From Mucilaginibacter sp. (GTDB lineage Bacteria; Bacteroidota; Bacteroidia; Sphingobacteriales; Sphingobacteriaceae): a stretch of DNA of 34,069 bases. The translations under genes and the position numbers were made by a program. The notes below the pieces were generated by a model, which saw only the letters and a list, made by a program, of their open reading frames with translations, was not told the origin of the DNA and did not search any database. Each line of letters begins with the position of its first letter. The first letter of the stretch is position 1. This document shows positions 25,450 through 33,447 of this stretch, piece by piece. The stretch spans positions 1-34,069 of the forward strand of contig JAQBOV010000014.1 of assembly GCA_028287895.1 (NCBI GenBank), given 5' to 3'.

Positions 25450-26079
25450 TTATATTTTTTCAGATGTTTTATTAAACAAGATTGCCAGCCGGTACATGGC
25501 GACGAGTTTCGGCTCCTCAATATAAGTCGCTCCTGACGTCGAATAAATCACGATGATCTTTACGGTCTTATTATTAAAGTGAATTAAAGTCTCCCAAGGA
25601 ATAAGTGGCTTTTTAGGTATATATACCGTTACGTCATTTAGCTGGCAATAAGCTAGAAACCATGATAGTACACTTGTGCCTTTTGTACTGCTGGTTATGA
25701 TTATTGTTTTGATCTGAGGGTTATCATCTATGATCTGAAATACATTTGTAAATTCTACGGGAAAAATATTGGCATCGAGAGAGCTTTCATTTTGCCTGTA
25801 GATGGTATGTCCCATATCACTGATGGCAAGATTCAGTTTATCAAGAATTTTCCGGCGCTCGTCAACCGCCTCGTCGCCTTTCAGGAATTCCAATTCTTTC
25901 CCCTGTAAACCGGCCAGAATACGCCAGAATTTATTTGAAGTATTAGGATAGAAAAACTTGAATTTCCTTAAACTCTCTTTGGTCGGGAATGTGCCAAGAA
26001 TAAGCTTGTCAGCATTTTCCGGGATATAGGTATCGAAAGGCAGCGGCTCAGGATGAAATAAGGCTTTGGTTTTGTACAT
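25450..26079 (-). CDS. UDG-superfamily DNA glycosylase, hypoxanthine/mismatch-type
   Basis: A 209-residue protein. KLILGTFPTKESLRK (25-39) matches the motif A loop of the hypoxanthine-DNA and mismatch-specific UDG families, which typically read LGSFPSxxS. FYPNTSNKFWRIL (43-55) is the next diagnostic segment (family form HPxNxFWxxL). VIYSTSGAT (177-185) matches motif B. AISDMGHTIYRQNESSLDANI resembles the conserved GxxDxxxxCxRxGSLDxxI region with partial changes. Family members remove hypoxanthine, uracil or alkylated bases from DNA. It is the first gene of the six-gene minus-strand operon, 44 nt before the DUF262-DUF1524 gene. Confidence 0.78.
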   Translation of the reverse strand: MYKTKALFHPEPLPFDTYIPENADKLILGTFPTKESLRKFKFFYPNTSNKFWRILAGLQGKELEFLKGDEAVDERRKILDKLNLAISDMGHTIYRQNESSLDANIFPVEFTNVFQIIDDNPQIKTIIITSSTKGTSVLSWFLAYCQLNDVTVYIPKKPLIPWETLIHFNNKTVKIIVIYSTSGATYIEEPKLVAMYRLAILFNKTSEKI

Positions 26080-26123
26080 GCTCTAAAAGTATTTAAAAAA
26101 GTGTGAGCTGAACCTGCTGATTT

Positions 26124-26131
26124 CAAATTTA
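26124..26131 (-). promoter_or_regulatory. Candidate promoter -7 box for the glycosylase/DUF262/ART operon
   Basis: On the minus strand TAAATTTG matches the Bacteroidota -7 consensus TAnnTTTG exactly. It lies 45 nt upstream of the first gene's ATG. No good -33 TTTG is seen at the ideal distance, so the call is tentative. Confidence 0.4.
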
Positions 26132-26348
26132 TTCAGATATCTCAAAGTCCCCAGAATAACCAGCTGCTTATAGTTGTAATATCGGTATGATTAAGTTTAT
26201 TAGTCATCAATAGCCCCTGACATTCCAAAAGGCGTTTTACCAGACAATATTTTTGGTACTTTCCGTCCGGAAAATCGAATTTATAAATTATTGATGTATT
26301 CTTGCCAATAGGCTGTCCTACAAATTTTCTTAAACGGAAATACAGCGT

Positions 26349-26356
26349 TATATTTG
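26349..26356 (+). promoter_or_regulatory. Candidate promoter -7 box for the HNH-dndB operon
   Basis: TATATTTG matches TAnnTTTG exactly and ends 20 nt before the HNH start codon, giving a short leader. The -33 region is only a T-run. Together with the box at 26124-26131, it makes this 297-bp gap a divergent promoter region. Confidence 0.42.
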
Positions 26357-26376
26357 GATGCTTAGAAACCAATCAC

Positions 26377-27186
26377 ATGGCTTATAAAAAATTACCTGGG
26401 TTTTATCCCGATCAAGAAGAATATCAGCCAGGCGAAGAGCTTAAAGACTATTTGGAAGAGATTTATCCTCCGAAATCCATGGCAACGTTTGATGAAATGG
26501 ATAACGATTTAAGGGCAGATGGCGAATTAAAGAATCTCGTCTACGAAAGCAGTATTTTGTATATTCTGCGAAGATTAGTGACCACTACCGAACATTTTTT
26601 TCGTTTAAACGGGGAGAATAAAATCGCTACAAATACAGCGCTAAGATATTACTTAAGAAATTACACACGATATTCGGATGAACAAGTTAATAAATTAAGT
26701 AAACTGCTATTGCCTTGCATGGATACTGCTCGAAATAATTTCACTGATGGCGACAAAAATATTGCAAAACAGCAAAAGAAATATTATCAATGGGCCTGTT
26801 TCGTTTGTGGAAAAGAAATGAATGAAACTACCAGCGCGACAGCTGATCATTTCTGGCCTCGCGCCATGGGAGGGTTAAGTAACTCGGGGAATTTGCGAAT
26901 GGTTTGTCAAATTTGCAATAACAATCATAAAAAAGATTATATTAATCAGGCCGACTACCACTACGAAGAGATAGCAATATCCGCCACAGATTACAAACAC
27001 TACAAAGGCTCGGGACATCCTAAAATCTATGAGGTTGCTGTTTTTGCCAAATCGAACTATTGTTGTGAGGTATGCCAAGAACCTGCATATAGAGTTGGGG
27101 AATTAACGGTAGGAAGAATAGATTTGAAAGATGGCTGGCATTATCTTAACTTGGCGGCCTTTTGTCTTAAACATAAACCTGAATAA
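26377..27186 (+). CDS. HNH endonuclease with an additional zinc-knuckle-like C terminus
   Basis: A 269-residue protein. The helical N-terminal 130 residues match nothing I recognise. The HNH core has CFVCGK (Cys141, Cys144), TADHFWPRAMGG (His158), GNLRMVCQICNNNHKKDY (Asn172, Cys177, Cys180, His184), with both zinc Cys pairs and the catalytic His present. A second Cys cluster follows: CCEVC (229-233) and CLKH (263-266). The start at 26377 (MAYKKLPG) is preferred over an upstream in-frame start because the extension is not protein-like. Its stop overlaps the dndB start (TAATG), so the two are one operon. A phosphorothioate-linked restriction role is inferred; no sulfur-binding domain was recognised. 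Confidence 0.86.
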   Translation: MAYKKLPGFYPDQEEYQPGEELKDYLEEIYPPKSMATFDEMDNDLRADGELKNLVYESSILYILRRLVTTTEHFFRLNGENKIATNTALRYYLRNYTRYSDEQVNKLSKLLLPCMDTARNNFTDGDKNIAKQQKKYYQWACFVCGKEMNETTSATADHFWPRAMGGLSNSGNLRMVCQICNNNHKKDYINQADYHYEEIAISATDYKHYKGSGHPKIYEVAVFAKSNYCCEVCQEPAYRVGELTVGRIDLKDGWHYLNLAAFCLKHKPE

Positions 27187-28388
27187 TGATACATCAAAAA
27201 AGTTTCTTTTGTTACAAATTGAGTCAACGAGGTATTGGCAATGCCGTTGATTTAGTAATTTTTGTTACCACGGCCAAAGACGTAGACCAATGGGCTGGCA
27301 TTCGACGGGTGGGTGAAGATAATCAGGGTTCACAGAGATTACTTAAAGATACACGTGTTAAAGCTATTAAACGTTTCCTCACTAAAAATATTCAGAATAC
27401 TATTCCTGTAAGCGTAATTGTTGCCTTTAATCAAGGCACAGCTACGTTTACAAGTAAGACCCAGGACATTGTTGGCGTTGTCCAGAATGACTTGACAAAT
27501 GGATTGGGCGATAAAATGGATTGGGGTGAGTTAAGTTTTCAGTTTGATGATGCTTTGCCTCCGACTGAGCGGCCTGCTTTGATCGTTGATGGCCAACATC
27601 GTGTTAAGGGAATGGCATCTCTGGATACTGAAGATGTACCGGTTTTACTTGTTGCGCTTTTAGATGCTTCGGCTCAGGAACAAGCATTTCAATTTGTTGT
27701 TATCAATAACAAATCACAAAAAGTTCCAACTGATAACGTAAAAGCAATTATAAGACTGATTGATCAAGAAGAAACAGACCTAAGTGAACGGTTGAGGCAA
27801 GCGGGAGTAAATTATGGAAAAAACTCTGCAATGTTAGGTGACGTGAACGATGCGGATAACAGCCCTTTTAAAGATTTGCTTAAATGGCCGTTGACCCCAA
27901 ATAACGGTGGTTTCATTGACCTTACGACCATTGAAAATTGTATCAGATATATCAAAACACAGTTACCCATCATTAAAGAAGATGACGAAACGGTAAAAGA
28001 AGTATTTCTTGCAATGTGGCGGGCAATTAAGGGGCATTATGGAGAATTATGGGCTAATAATGCGCAAGAATTGCAAGATATTATTAAGAGTAAATTCATG
28101 AGCAAGGTGAATATTTCTGCCTTAAATGAATATATAACAGATAAGGTCGGAAATGCGTGGCTCGATGATAAATTTGATTTATTTGAAATGAGTCAAATTG
28201 AAAGATATTGCAATGATGTGGTATTGAGACAAATAACCAAGGAGTTTTGGGAGAAAGAATGGGCCTATGCGCTTCAGGACAATGCCGTAATACGAAACAG
28301 AATAAAAGAGGACATCACTAGAATAACTCAGAACGTTAAGTCTGATAAAGAGTGGTACGAAGGGCTGTCGTTGGTTGCACAAATGTAG
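27186..28388 (+). CDS. dndB: DndB-like DGQHR-domain protein
   Basis: A 400-residue member of the DGQHR family. LIVDGQHRVKGM (132-143) is the defining motif, followed by FQFVVINNKSQKVPTDNVKAI, also typical. The N-terminal KLSQRGIGNAV and WAGIRRV segments fit DndB. In known Dnd systems DndB is the negative transcriptional regulator of the modification genes and influences how many sites carry sulfur. Here it is in an operon with an HNH nuclease on the plus strand. It converges on the rest of the dnd genes, with only 8 bp to the desulfurase stop, instead of heading dndBCDE. Other DGQHR proteins exist (DpdB type), so the name is by context. Confidence 0.86.
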   Translation: MIHQKSFFCYKLSQRGIGNAVDLVIFVTTAKDVDQWAGIRRVGEDNQGSQRLLKDTRVKAIKRFLTKNIQNTIPVSVIVAFNQGTATFTSKTQDIVGVVQNDLTNGLGDKMDWGELSFQFDDALPPTERPALIVDGQHRVKGMASLDTEDVPVLLVALLDASAQEQAFQFVVINNKSQKVPTDNVKAIIRLIDQEETDLSERLRQAGVNYGKNSAMLGDVNDADNSPFKDLLKWPLTPNNGGFIDLTTIENCIRYIKTQLPIIKEDDETVKEVFLAMWRAIKGHYGELWANNAQELQDIIKSKFMSKVNISALNEYITDKVGNAWLDDKFDLFEMSQIERYCNDVVLRQITKEFWEKEWAYALQDNAVIRNRIKEDITRITQNVKSDKEWYEGLSLVAQM

Positions 28389-28396
28389 GCGCGCAA

Positions 28397-29557
28397 TCAG
28401 GCCGTAATCGACTTTAAATTTTTGATAGCGTTAACAATTTCCGTTAGCGCTATTTTTATATCAGCAATAGAATTAAATCGTCCTACGCCTATTCTGATTG
28501 CATTATGTGCCCTGTCTTCGCCAAAACCCAAGGCAATTATTACATGAGAAGGTTCTACACTTGTTGTAGTACACGCTGAACCCGCTGAGATGGCAACATT
28601 TTTTAACTGGACAATAAGTGCTTTACTTTCAATTGAAGGGATGCTTACGTTTATATTATGTGGCAAACGTTCTTTCGGATGGCCATTTAACAGAACTTCA
28701 GGAAGTTCTTCTTTAAGTTTTGTCCAGATATAATCTGTAAGTTCTTTATATTTTTTTGTATGTGCCTTTATTTCTTTTATCGCCAGTTCAATAGCGCAAC
28801 CCATACCAATAATGCCGGGTACGTTCAAAGTGCCTGAACGCAGTCCTTTTTCATGCCCCCCCCCATAAATCACAGGAGCCAGCAGAGCTCGTGGATTACT
28901 TTTACGCCTATACAGTGCTCCAACACCTTTTGGGCCGTAGATTTTGTGCCCAGAAATAGATAAAATATCAATATTCATTTTTTGAACATCGATTGGAATA
29001 TGACCAACGGCTTGCGCACCGTCAGAGTGAAATAATATCTTGTATTTTTTTGCAATAGCCCCTATGCCTGCTAATGGAGCAATTGTCCCGATCTCGTTAT
29101 TTGCCGCCATAATAGAAATAAGGATAGTTTGCGGGGTAATTGCTGCTTCCAAATCTTCGAGGCTTATTAAACCATATTCGTCAACCGGCAAATAGGTAAT
29201 ATTAAAACCTTGTTGTTCTAACCGCTGACAGCAATCGAGTACAGCTTTATGCTCCGTAACACAAGTGATAATATGTTTGCCTTTATGAGCATATTTTTCT
29301 GCCACTCCGAAAAGTGCAATATTATCTGATTCTGTTGCCCCGCTGGTAAATATAATTTCTTCCGGCTGTGCATTTATCGCTTTCGCTATTTGTTCCCTTG
29401 CCTTATCAACCGCCCTTTTTGCATCATAACCAAAATCGTGGTCAATACTGGCAGCATTGCCAAAGACCTCAGTAAAATATGGCAACATTACTTCGAGCAC
29501 TCGGGGATCGACCTGCGTGGTAGCGTTATGGTCCAGGTAAATCTTTTTATTTTCCAT
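28397..29557 (-). CDS. dndA: Cysteine desulfurase of the DndA/IscS type
   Basis: A 386-residue PLP enzyme that takes sulfur from cysteine as a persulfide and passes it on, in this context to DndC. The start IYLDHNATTQVDPRVLEVM is typical. TSGATESDN and TEHKAVLDC (His103) are conserved, SISGHKIYGPKG holds the PLP Lys205, and SAGSACTTTSVEPSHV holds the mobile-loop Cys329. It begins 1 nt inside the end of dndE and is last in the dndC-D-E-A run. This dedicated copy within the operon differs from loci where dndA is divergent or a housekeeping IscS is used. Confidence 0.92.
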   Translation of the reverse strand: MENKKIYLDHNATTQVDPRVLEVMLPYFTEVFGNAASIDHDFGYDAKRAVDKAREQIAKAINAQPEEIIFTSGATESDNIALFGVAEKYAHKGKHIITCVTEHKAVLDCCQRLEQQGFNITYLPVDEYGLISLEDLEAAITPQTILISIMAANNEIGTIAPLAGIGAIAKKYKILFHSDGAQAVGHIPIDVQKMNIDILSISGHKIYGPKGVGALYRRKSNPRALLAPVIYGGGHEKGLRSGTLNVPGIIGMGCAIELAIKEIKAHTKKYKELTDYIWTKLKEELPEVLLNGHPKERLPHNINVSIPSIESKALIVQLKNVAISAGSACTTTSVEPSHVIIALGFGEDRAHNAIRIGVGRFNSIADIKIALTEIVNAIKNLKSITA

Positions 29558-29919
29558 TAGTCATGGATCAATTGCGCGAGGTCTTTAATATTGCCTATCC
29601 GTTTTGAAAGCAAAATGGCGCCACGATTCATGTGGGCTTTAAAATATTCAAAATATTGACTCTCGTTAATTCCTGACAGGATACAGCGTTCCTTTAATAA
29701 TGCGATATATAAGTCGTCCTCGTTACCGATCAGAATTTTACGATCAATTTCAATATCCCCATCGGCTTTATAATCTTGCGGATTAGGTTCCAGGTTATCG
29801 TCTAATGATATACAAAACCCGATCCGACAAAGGATATTCCAGTTCAATCCCATCCTGCCCTTCATTTTATTTAAAGCATCACAAGCTTCTTTAGAAAACC
29901 GTATCCGATTAAACTTCAT
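29557..29919 (-). CDS. dndE: DNA phosphorothioation protein DndE
   Basis: A 120-residue protein. The RFSKEACDALNKMKGRMGL start and NWNILCRIGFCISL segment (27-40), then the DIEIDRKILIGNEDDLYIALL region and the C-terminal AHMNRGAILL, follow the DndE pattern. Known DndE binds nicked DNA and works with DndC and DndD in the sulfur-insertion complex. It overlaps dndD by 11 nt and dndA by 1 nt, which implies coupled translation. Its length is normal for the family. Confidence 0.9.
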   Translation of the reverse strand: MKFNRIRFSKEACDALNKMKGRMGLNWNILCRIGFCISLDDNLEPNPQDYKADGDIEIDRKILIGNEDDLYIALLKERCILSGINESQYFEYFKAHMNRGAILLSKRIGNIKDLAQLIHD

Positions 29920-31930
29920 GTAATTTCTCCTCTTTGTAGATTCTTTCGATTTTCGATAAATTGGTTGACTGAGTTTCGGAATTGTAACTTAATTCGTAAT
30001 GATGCGCAATATGATGCTCTAATCCAGCGATCACGTCACCTGCTAATTCCATATCAGTTCCGATCAAAATCACCTGCGGTTGTATTGCCGGTAGAAAACG
30101 TTCAATAAAAGTTTTACGATGTTCCAAATCAAGACGTGCAAGTGGCGTATCAATTATTAGAGGCAATGAAATATTCGTTAATTCCCTAAGGCCCCAAAGA
30201 ATTGAGACTATTAACAATTGCTTTTCACCAGCGGATAAATGATTATGATCAACAACCATATCTTTGCGGCTTAACTTAATTTCAAAAGATTCCGGATCAA
30301 TCACGAGGTCGTCCAGATAGCTGTCTTTACGACAAAGCAAATTAAATTTCTCCAGAACGTTATGTTTAAGCTGCAAAAGCTTCTTTGCCATTAACTGGCT
30401 TGCATAACTTTCCAGAACTAACTTTGTTCTACTGCTTAATTTCAACCGATCATCAACGGTGCTGTCTTTAATCATTTTCTCTTCGAGAGAAATTAGCCGG
30501 GCGGAGTAAAAGTTTTTACGTTTATTCGTTTCATCACTCTTCCTGTTAAGACTTTCTAACTTCTGTTCGCTTGCCCCAATGTTTCTCGTAACCTCTTGTA
30601 GATCTTTTAACAAAGGCAATACTACATCATCTTTGGAAAACGACGATAGTTCCTTATTAATGATCTTTAAACGATCATCTTTGACCACAATACTTTCAGA
30701 TTTTGTTACGATGGTAGTTGAAATACCATTAATTACTTCTTCTATCCAGGATAGTAAATGGCTACGGTCACTGTCAGCCATTTCATGATAGATTATATTT
30801 TCGCCATCTGATTTATAAGGAGTCGAAATTAGTGATTCTTTAAGGGCGTTAAATATCTTTCCACTAAGCTCATTGTCGATATTTAAAGCATTAAAGAATT
30901 GGGGATCATTGAATTTCTGCTCAAGTTCGCTGACCTTATAATTGAAAAGATCGCTTGCATGCTGCCATTTTTCTATTTCCCGCTCGTTTAACAACCGATT
31001 TTTAAGCCGAATAAGTAATTTTTTGCAAAATACAAAAGGCCCTGTGGCCGTATATATGTCTACCAGTTCTTTTTTTAGGATTATAGTATCGCGTTCCAGT
31101 TGAAGCTTTTCGGCTTTTAATATTTCTAACGTACTGGTTGCCCATCGACCTTGATCTGAAATCAGACGTTCGTTTTGTACTGCAGATTGTTTCAATGAAT
31201 TTATTGATTCAATAAGCTCCGTCTTTTCGGCCTCAATGGCCACAGTTATATTCTGAATATCCCTTAGTTCGTTTTTTACTTTATTAATCTCCGCCAAACT
31301 TTGTGACGGATCTTGTTGGCTCTGAAGCTTATTGATGTAATAGTTCAGGTCCGTGCTTAATAAATCCACAAAATTAAGTCCGAAAAGATAGCGGCAACTT
31401 TCCGCTATAAAATTGGCTAAGTTACCCTGGTCATATAAAGACAAAAGTCTTTCGCCATCAAAAAACATAACCTTAGCGAGTCCTGGTTGTACCAGCTCTC
31501 TTAAAAAAAGATTTTTTTCTTTTTTGTTTAACTCATTAAGCGGCTTGCCATTTTCTTCAATATGCAAATCTTCATTTGGATTATCGTGATCATTCATCCA
31601 AAATCTTTTGACTTTATATTTAACAGGGGCACCCGATTTAATAAATTCAAAGTTGAGTTCAATACTTGATTCCTGCAACTCGATACCGCTTCCTCTGTAT
31701 GAACGTTTTAAAAGATAACGTTCATATGTAGCCTCCGAAACGCGAGTATCGATAGATAATGACCCTAACAGGCAAAAGTGGATAGCCTCTTGTAAAGTGG
31801 ATTTGCCGACTCCGTTTTGTCCAGAGATAACAGTGATATTACGATTGACAAGGTTATCAGGCTCCAGCTTAACGGTGGTCTCACCTTTATAGAGGCCGAA
31901 ATTATTTAATACAATGCTTTCTATAATCAT
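29909..31930 (-). CDS. dndD: DNA phosphorothioation ATPase DndD
   Basis: A 673-residue SMC/Rad50-like ATPase. Walker A is GQNGVGKST (37-45), the ABC signature is LSAGEKQLL (565-573), and Walker B is LPLIIDTP with Asp594, followed by LARLDLEHR (D-loop). The middle, about residues 200-520, is coiled coil. DndD is thought to supply nicking or DNA-remodelling energy for sulfur insertion. It overlaps dndC by 4 nt. Length and order match characterised Dnd systems. Confidence 0.95.
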   Translation of the reverse strand: MIIESIVLNNFGLYKGETTVKLEPDNLVNRNITVISGQNGVGKSTLQEAIHFCLLGSLSIDTRVSEATYERYLLKRSYRGSGIELQESSIELNFEFIKSGAPVKYKVKRFWMNDHDNPNEDLHIEENGKPLNELNKKEKNLFLRELVQPGLAKVMFFDGERLLSLYDQGNLANFIAESCRYLFGLNFVDLLSTDLNYYINKLQSQQDPSQSLAEINKVKNELRDIQNITVAIEAEKTELIESINSLKQSAVQNERLISDQGRWATSTLEILKAEKLQLERDTIILKKELVDIYTATGPFVFCKKLLIRLKNRLLNEREIEKWQHASDLFNYKVSELEQKFNDPQFFNALNIDNELSGKIFNALKESLISTPYKSDGENIIYHEMADSDRSHLLSWIEEVINGISTTIVTKSESIVVKDDRLKIINKELSSFSKDDVVLPLLKDLQEVTRNIGASEQKLESLNRKSDETNKRKNFYSARLISLEEKMIKDSTVDDRLKLSSRTKLVLESYASQLMAKKLLQLKHNVLEKFNLLCRKDSYLDDLVIDPESFEIKLSRKDMVVDHNHLSAGEKQLLIVSILWGLRELTNISLPLIIDTPLARLDLEHRKTFIERFLPAIQPQVILIGTDMELAGDVIAGLEHHIAHHYELSYNSETQSTNLSKIERIYKEEKLHEV

Positions 31931-33327
31931 TCTGAAAGCTCCCTTTCTATATTTTCTAATGCAGATGATTGTAGATCATCAAATGAGCGCCATTCTTCTT
32001 CAAAAATCTTTTCAATTGTCGAATGAATTGAAGATCGTCTGAACATGCCATAACTTTGCCATTCGGCATCAAGCAACTTTTGAACTAGTTGAATTGGAAC
32101 CTCATGTTGCTCTGTTAATTCATTAAGAATTTGCAATTCCGTTGTACCTGGTACAAAAACGTCTGAAAAATTACCGGCTAATTGCCTACCCGTGAGCTTT
32201 TGATACAAACCGGGTAGTTCATCAGCCCAATCTTGTCTTTCGCTTATCCAGATTCTTCGGATTTCACTTAATTCGGCCATGCTGATCAATTCGTAATTCG
32301 GGTCATGGCGTTGCACCGCTTGTTCCGTCTCCAATAGCCTGGTTAATATTTCTTTCGAAAATTCCAGTTTATAGGTTCGATATTTGACGCGCCCACCGTT
32401 GAAAAACTTAACTCGGCCATCCCTTCCTTTAAATTCACGTTGGAGATGTTTAACTTCCGGGTTTTGAGTAGATGAAAGCCAATCCCGAAATTCTAACAAA
32501 GGCAACATCCAGTCGTCCCCCGAATCTATCATAGCTTCCATTGACTTATCCTTTGTCACAACTGTACACGTCCAACATCCAAACCTACTGTTGCCGCAGG
32601 ATGCTGTTGTATCATCTACAACAAGTGGGCACTCCCCCGAGGCGGCAGATCTGTACATTGCTGATAAATGACGGTTATCCGTTCCCCAAGGAGAAATTGG
32701 CTGATGTAAAAGATAAGTCCATATATCATCAGTTGTAAAATCTTCAACCGGCATAAACACCCAGGCCCCCCGCAGTTGTCCGTGGCTAGCCAATCTATAT
32801 CCTTTCACTTCGTAGTTTTCAATGACCTTATTGCGGTTTGCACTTTCATTTTTACGCATCCCTAACGCCAATATTACTTCACCATGTTGTGCAACTTTGT
32901 CAAGAATGAATTTATTCGATGGCTTAATCTTCATTCTGTCGGTACACCACCGAAAAACGGAGTTTGGAGCTGGATAACCTTTTCCTATTAAATTAACCCA
33001 AAAAGTATCCTGTATTTGTGGGGTCAGTTTATGCGCAGTTAAGTTTAACTGCTGCTCCTGTGCAGCGATATTCATACGTTGAAGCGCACTGTCAATATAC
33101 TTGACAATGACAGGCGTTTCCACTAGCGTGTCAGAAGATATTACGTAGATAGGTTTTATTCTTTCAGCGACCGGAATCTGCGTAACAGCATTCCAAATCA
33201 ACTGCAATGTCGCAGTCGAATCCTTACCCCCACTATAACCTATCACCCAAGGCAAAGGATTTTTCCTGTATAATTCTATGATATTCTGATAGATACCAGT
33301 TATTTTATTTCCTTCAAGTATCGACAT
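31927..33327 (-). CDS. dndC: DNA phosphorothioation protein DndC (PAPS reductase-like)
   Basis: A 466-residue protein. The ATP pyrophosphatase PP-loop is VIGYSGGKDSTATL, with SGGKDST at 32-38. Cys233, Cys244, Cys251 and Cys254 (in GECP...CGNSRFGCWTC) form the expected [4Fe-4S] site. WCTDRMKIKP is the conserved substrate segment. DndC activates the DNA backbone phosphate and accepts sulfur from the desulfurase. I choose the start at 33327 (MSILEGN), with AAAGGA just upstream; an in-frame ATG at 33387 adds 20 atypical residues. A TACCTTTG box lies at 33341-33348 but would give a very short leader. An ATPase gene lies 120 bp upstream on the same strand. Confidence 0.95.
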   Translation of the reverse strand: MSILEGNKITGIYQNIIELYRKNPLPWVIGYSGGKDSTATLQLIWNAVTQIPVAERIKPIYVISSDTLVETPVIVKYIDSALQRMNIAAQEQQLNLTAHKLTPQIQDTFWVNLIGKGYPAPNSVFRWCTDRMKIKPSNKFILDKVAQHGEVILALGMRKNESANRNKVIENYEVKGYRLASHGQLRGAWVFMPVEDFTTDDIWTYLLHQPISPWGTDNRHLSAMYRSAASGECPLVVDDTTASCGNSRFGCWTCTVVTKDKSMEAMIDSGDDWMLPLLEFRDWLSSTQNPEVKHLQREFKGRDGRVKFFNGGRVKYRTYKLEFSKEILTRLLETEQAVQRHDPNYELISMAELSEIRRIWISERQDWADELPGLYQKLTGRQLAGNFSDVFVPGTTELQILNELTEQHEVPIQLVQKLLDAEWQSYGMFRRSSIHSTIEKIFEEEWRSFDDLQSSALENIERELSE

Positions 33328-33447
33328 AAAATCCTTTTTACAAAGGTATGAAGTTACACATTTTCCCGACTTAATAGATTTAAACAACCATTGGAATGGT
33401 GTTAATAACCCAAAGTATTACGTTCAGATGTATTACTCCATTATTAT

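Noticed and set aside
26142..26372. Open frame of 76 codons on the minus strand in the divergent promoter gap
   Set aside because: Begins with TTG, has no recognised family and covers the candidate promoters of both neighbouring operons.
33388..33447. CCATTGGAATGG imperfect palindrome between the ATPase and dndC as a DndB operator
   Set aside because: Arms are only 5 bp and no second copy was found near dndB; too weak to call.
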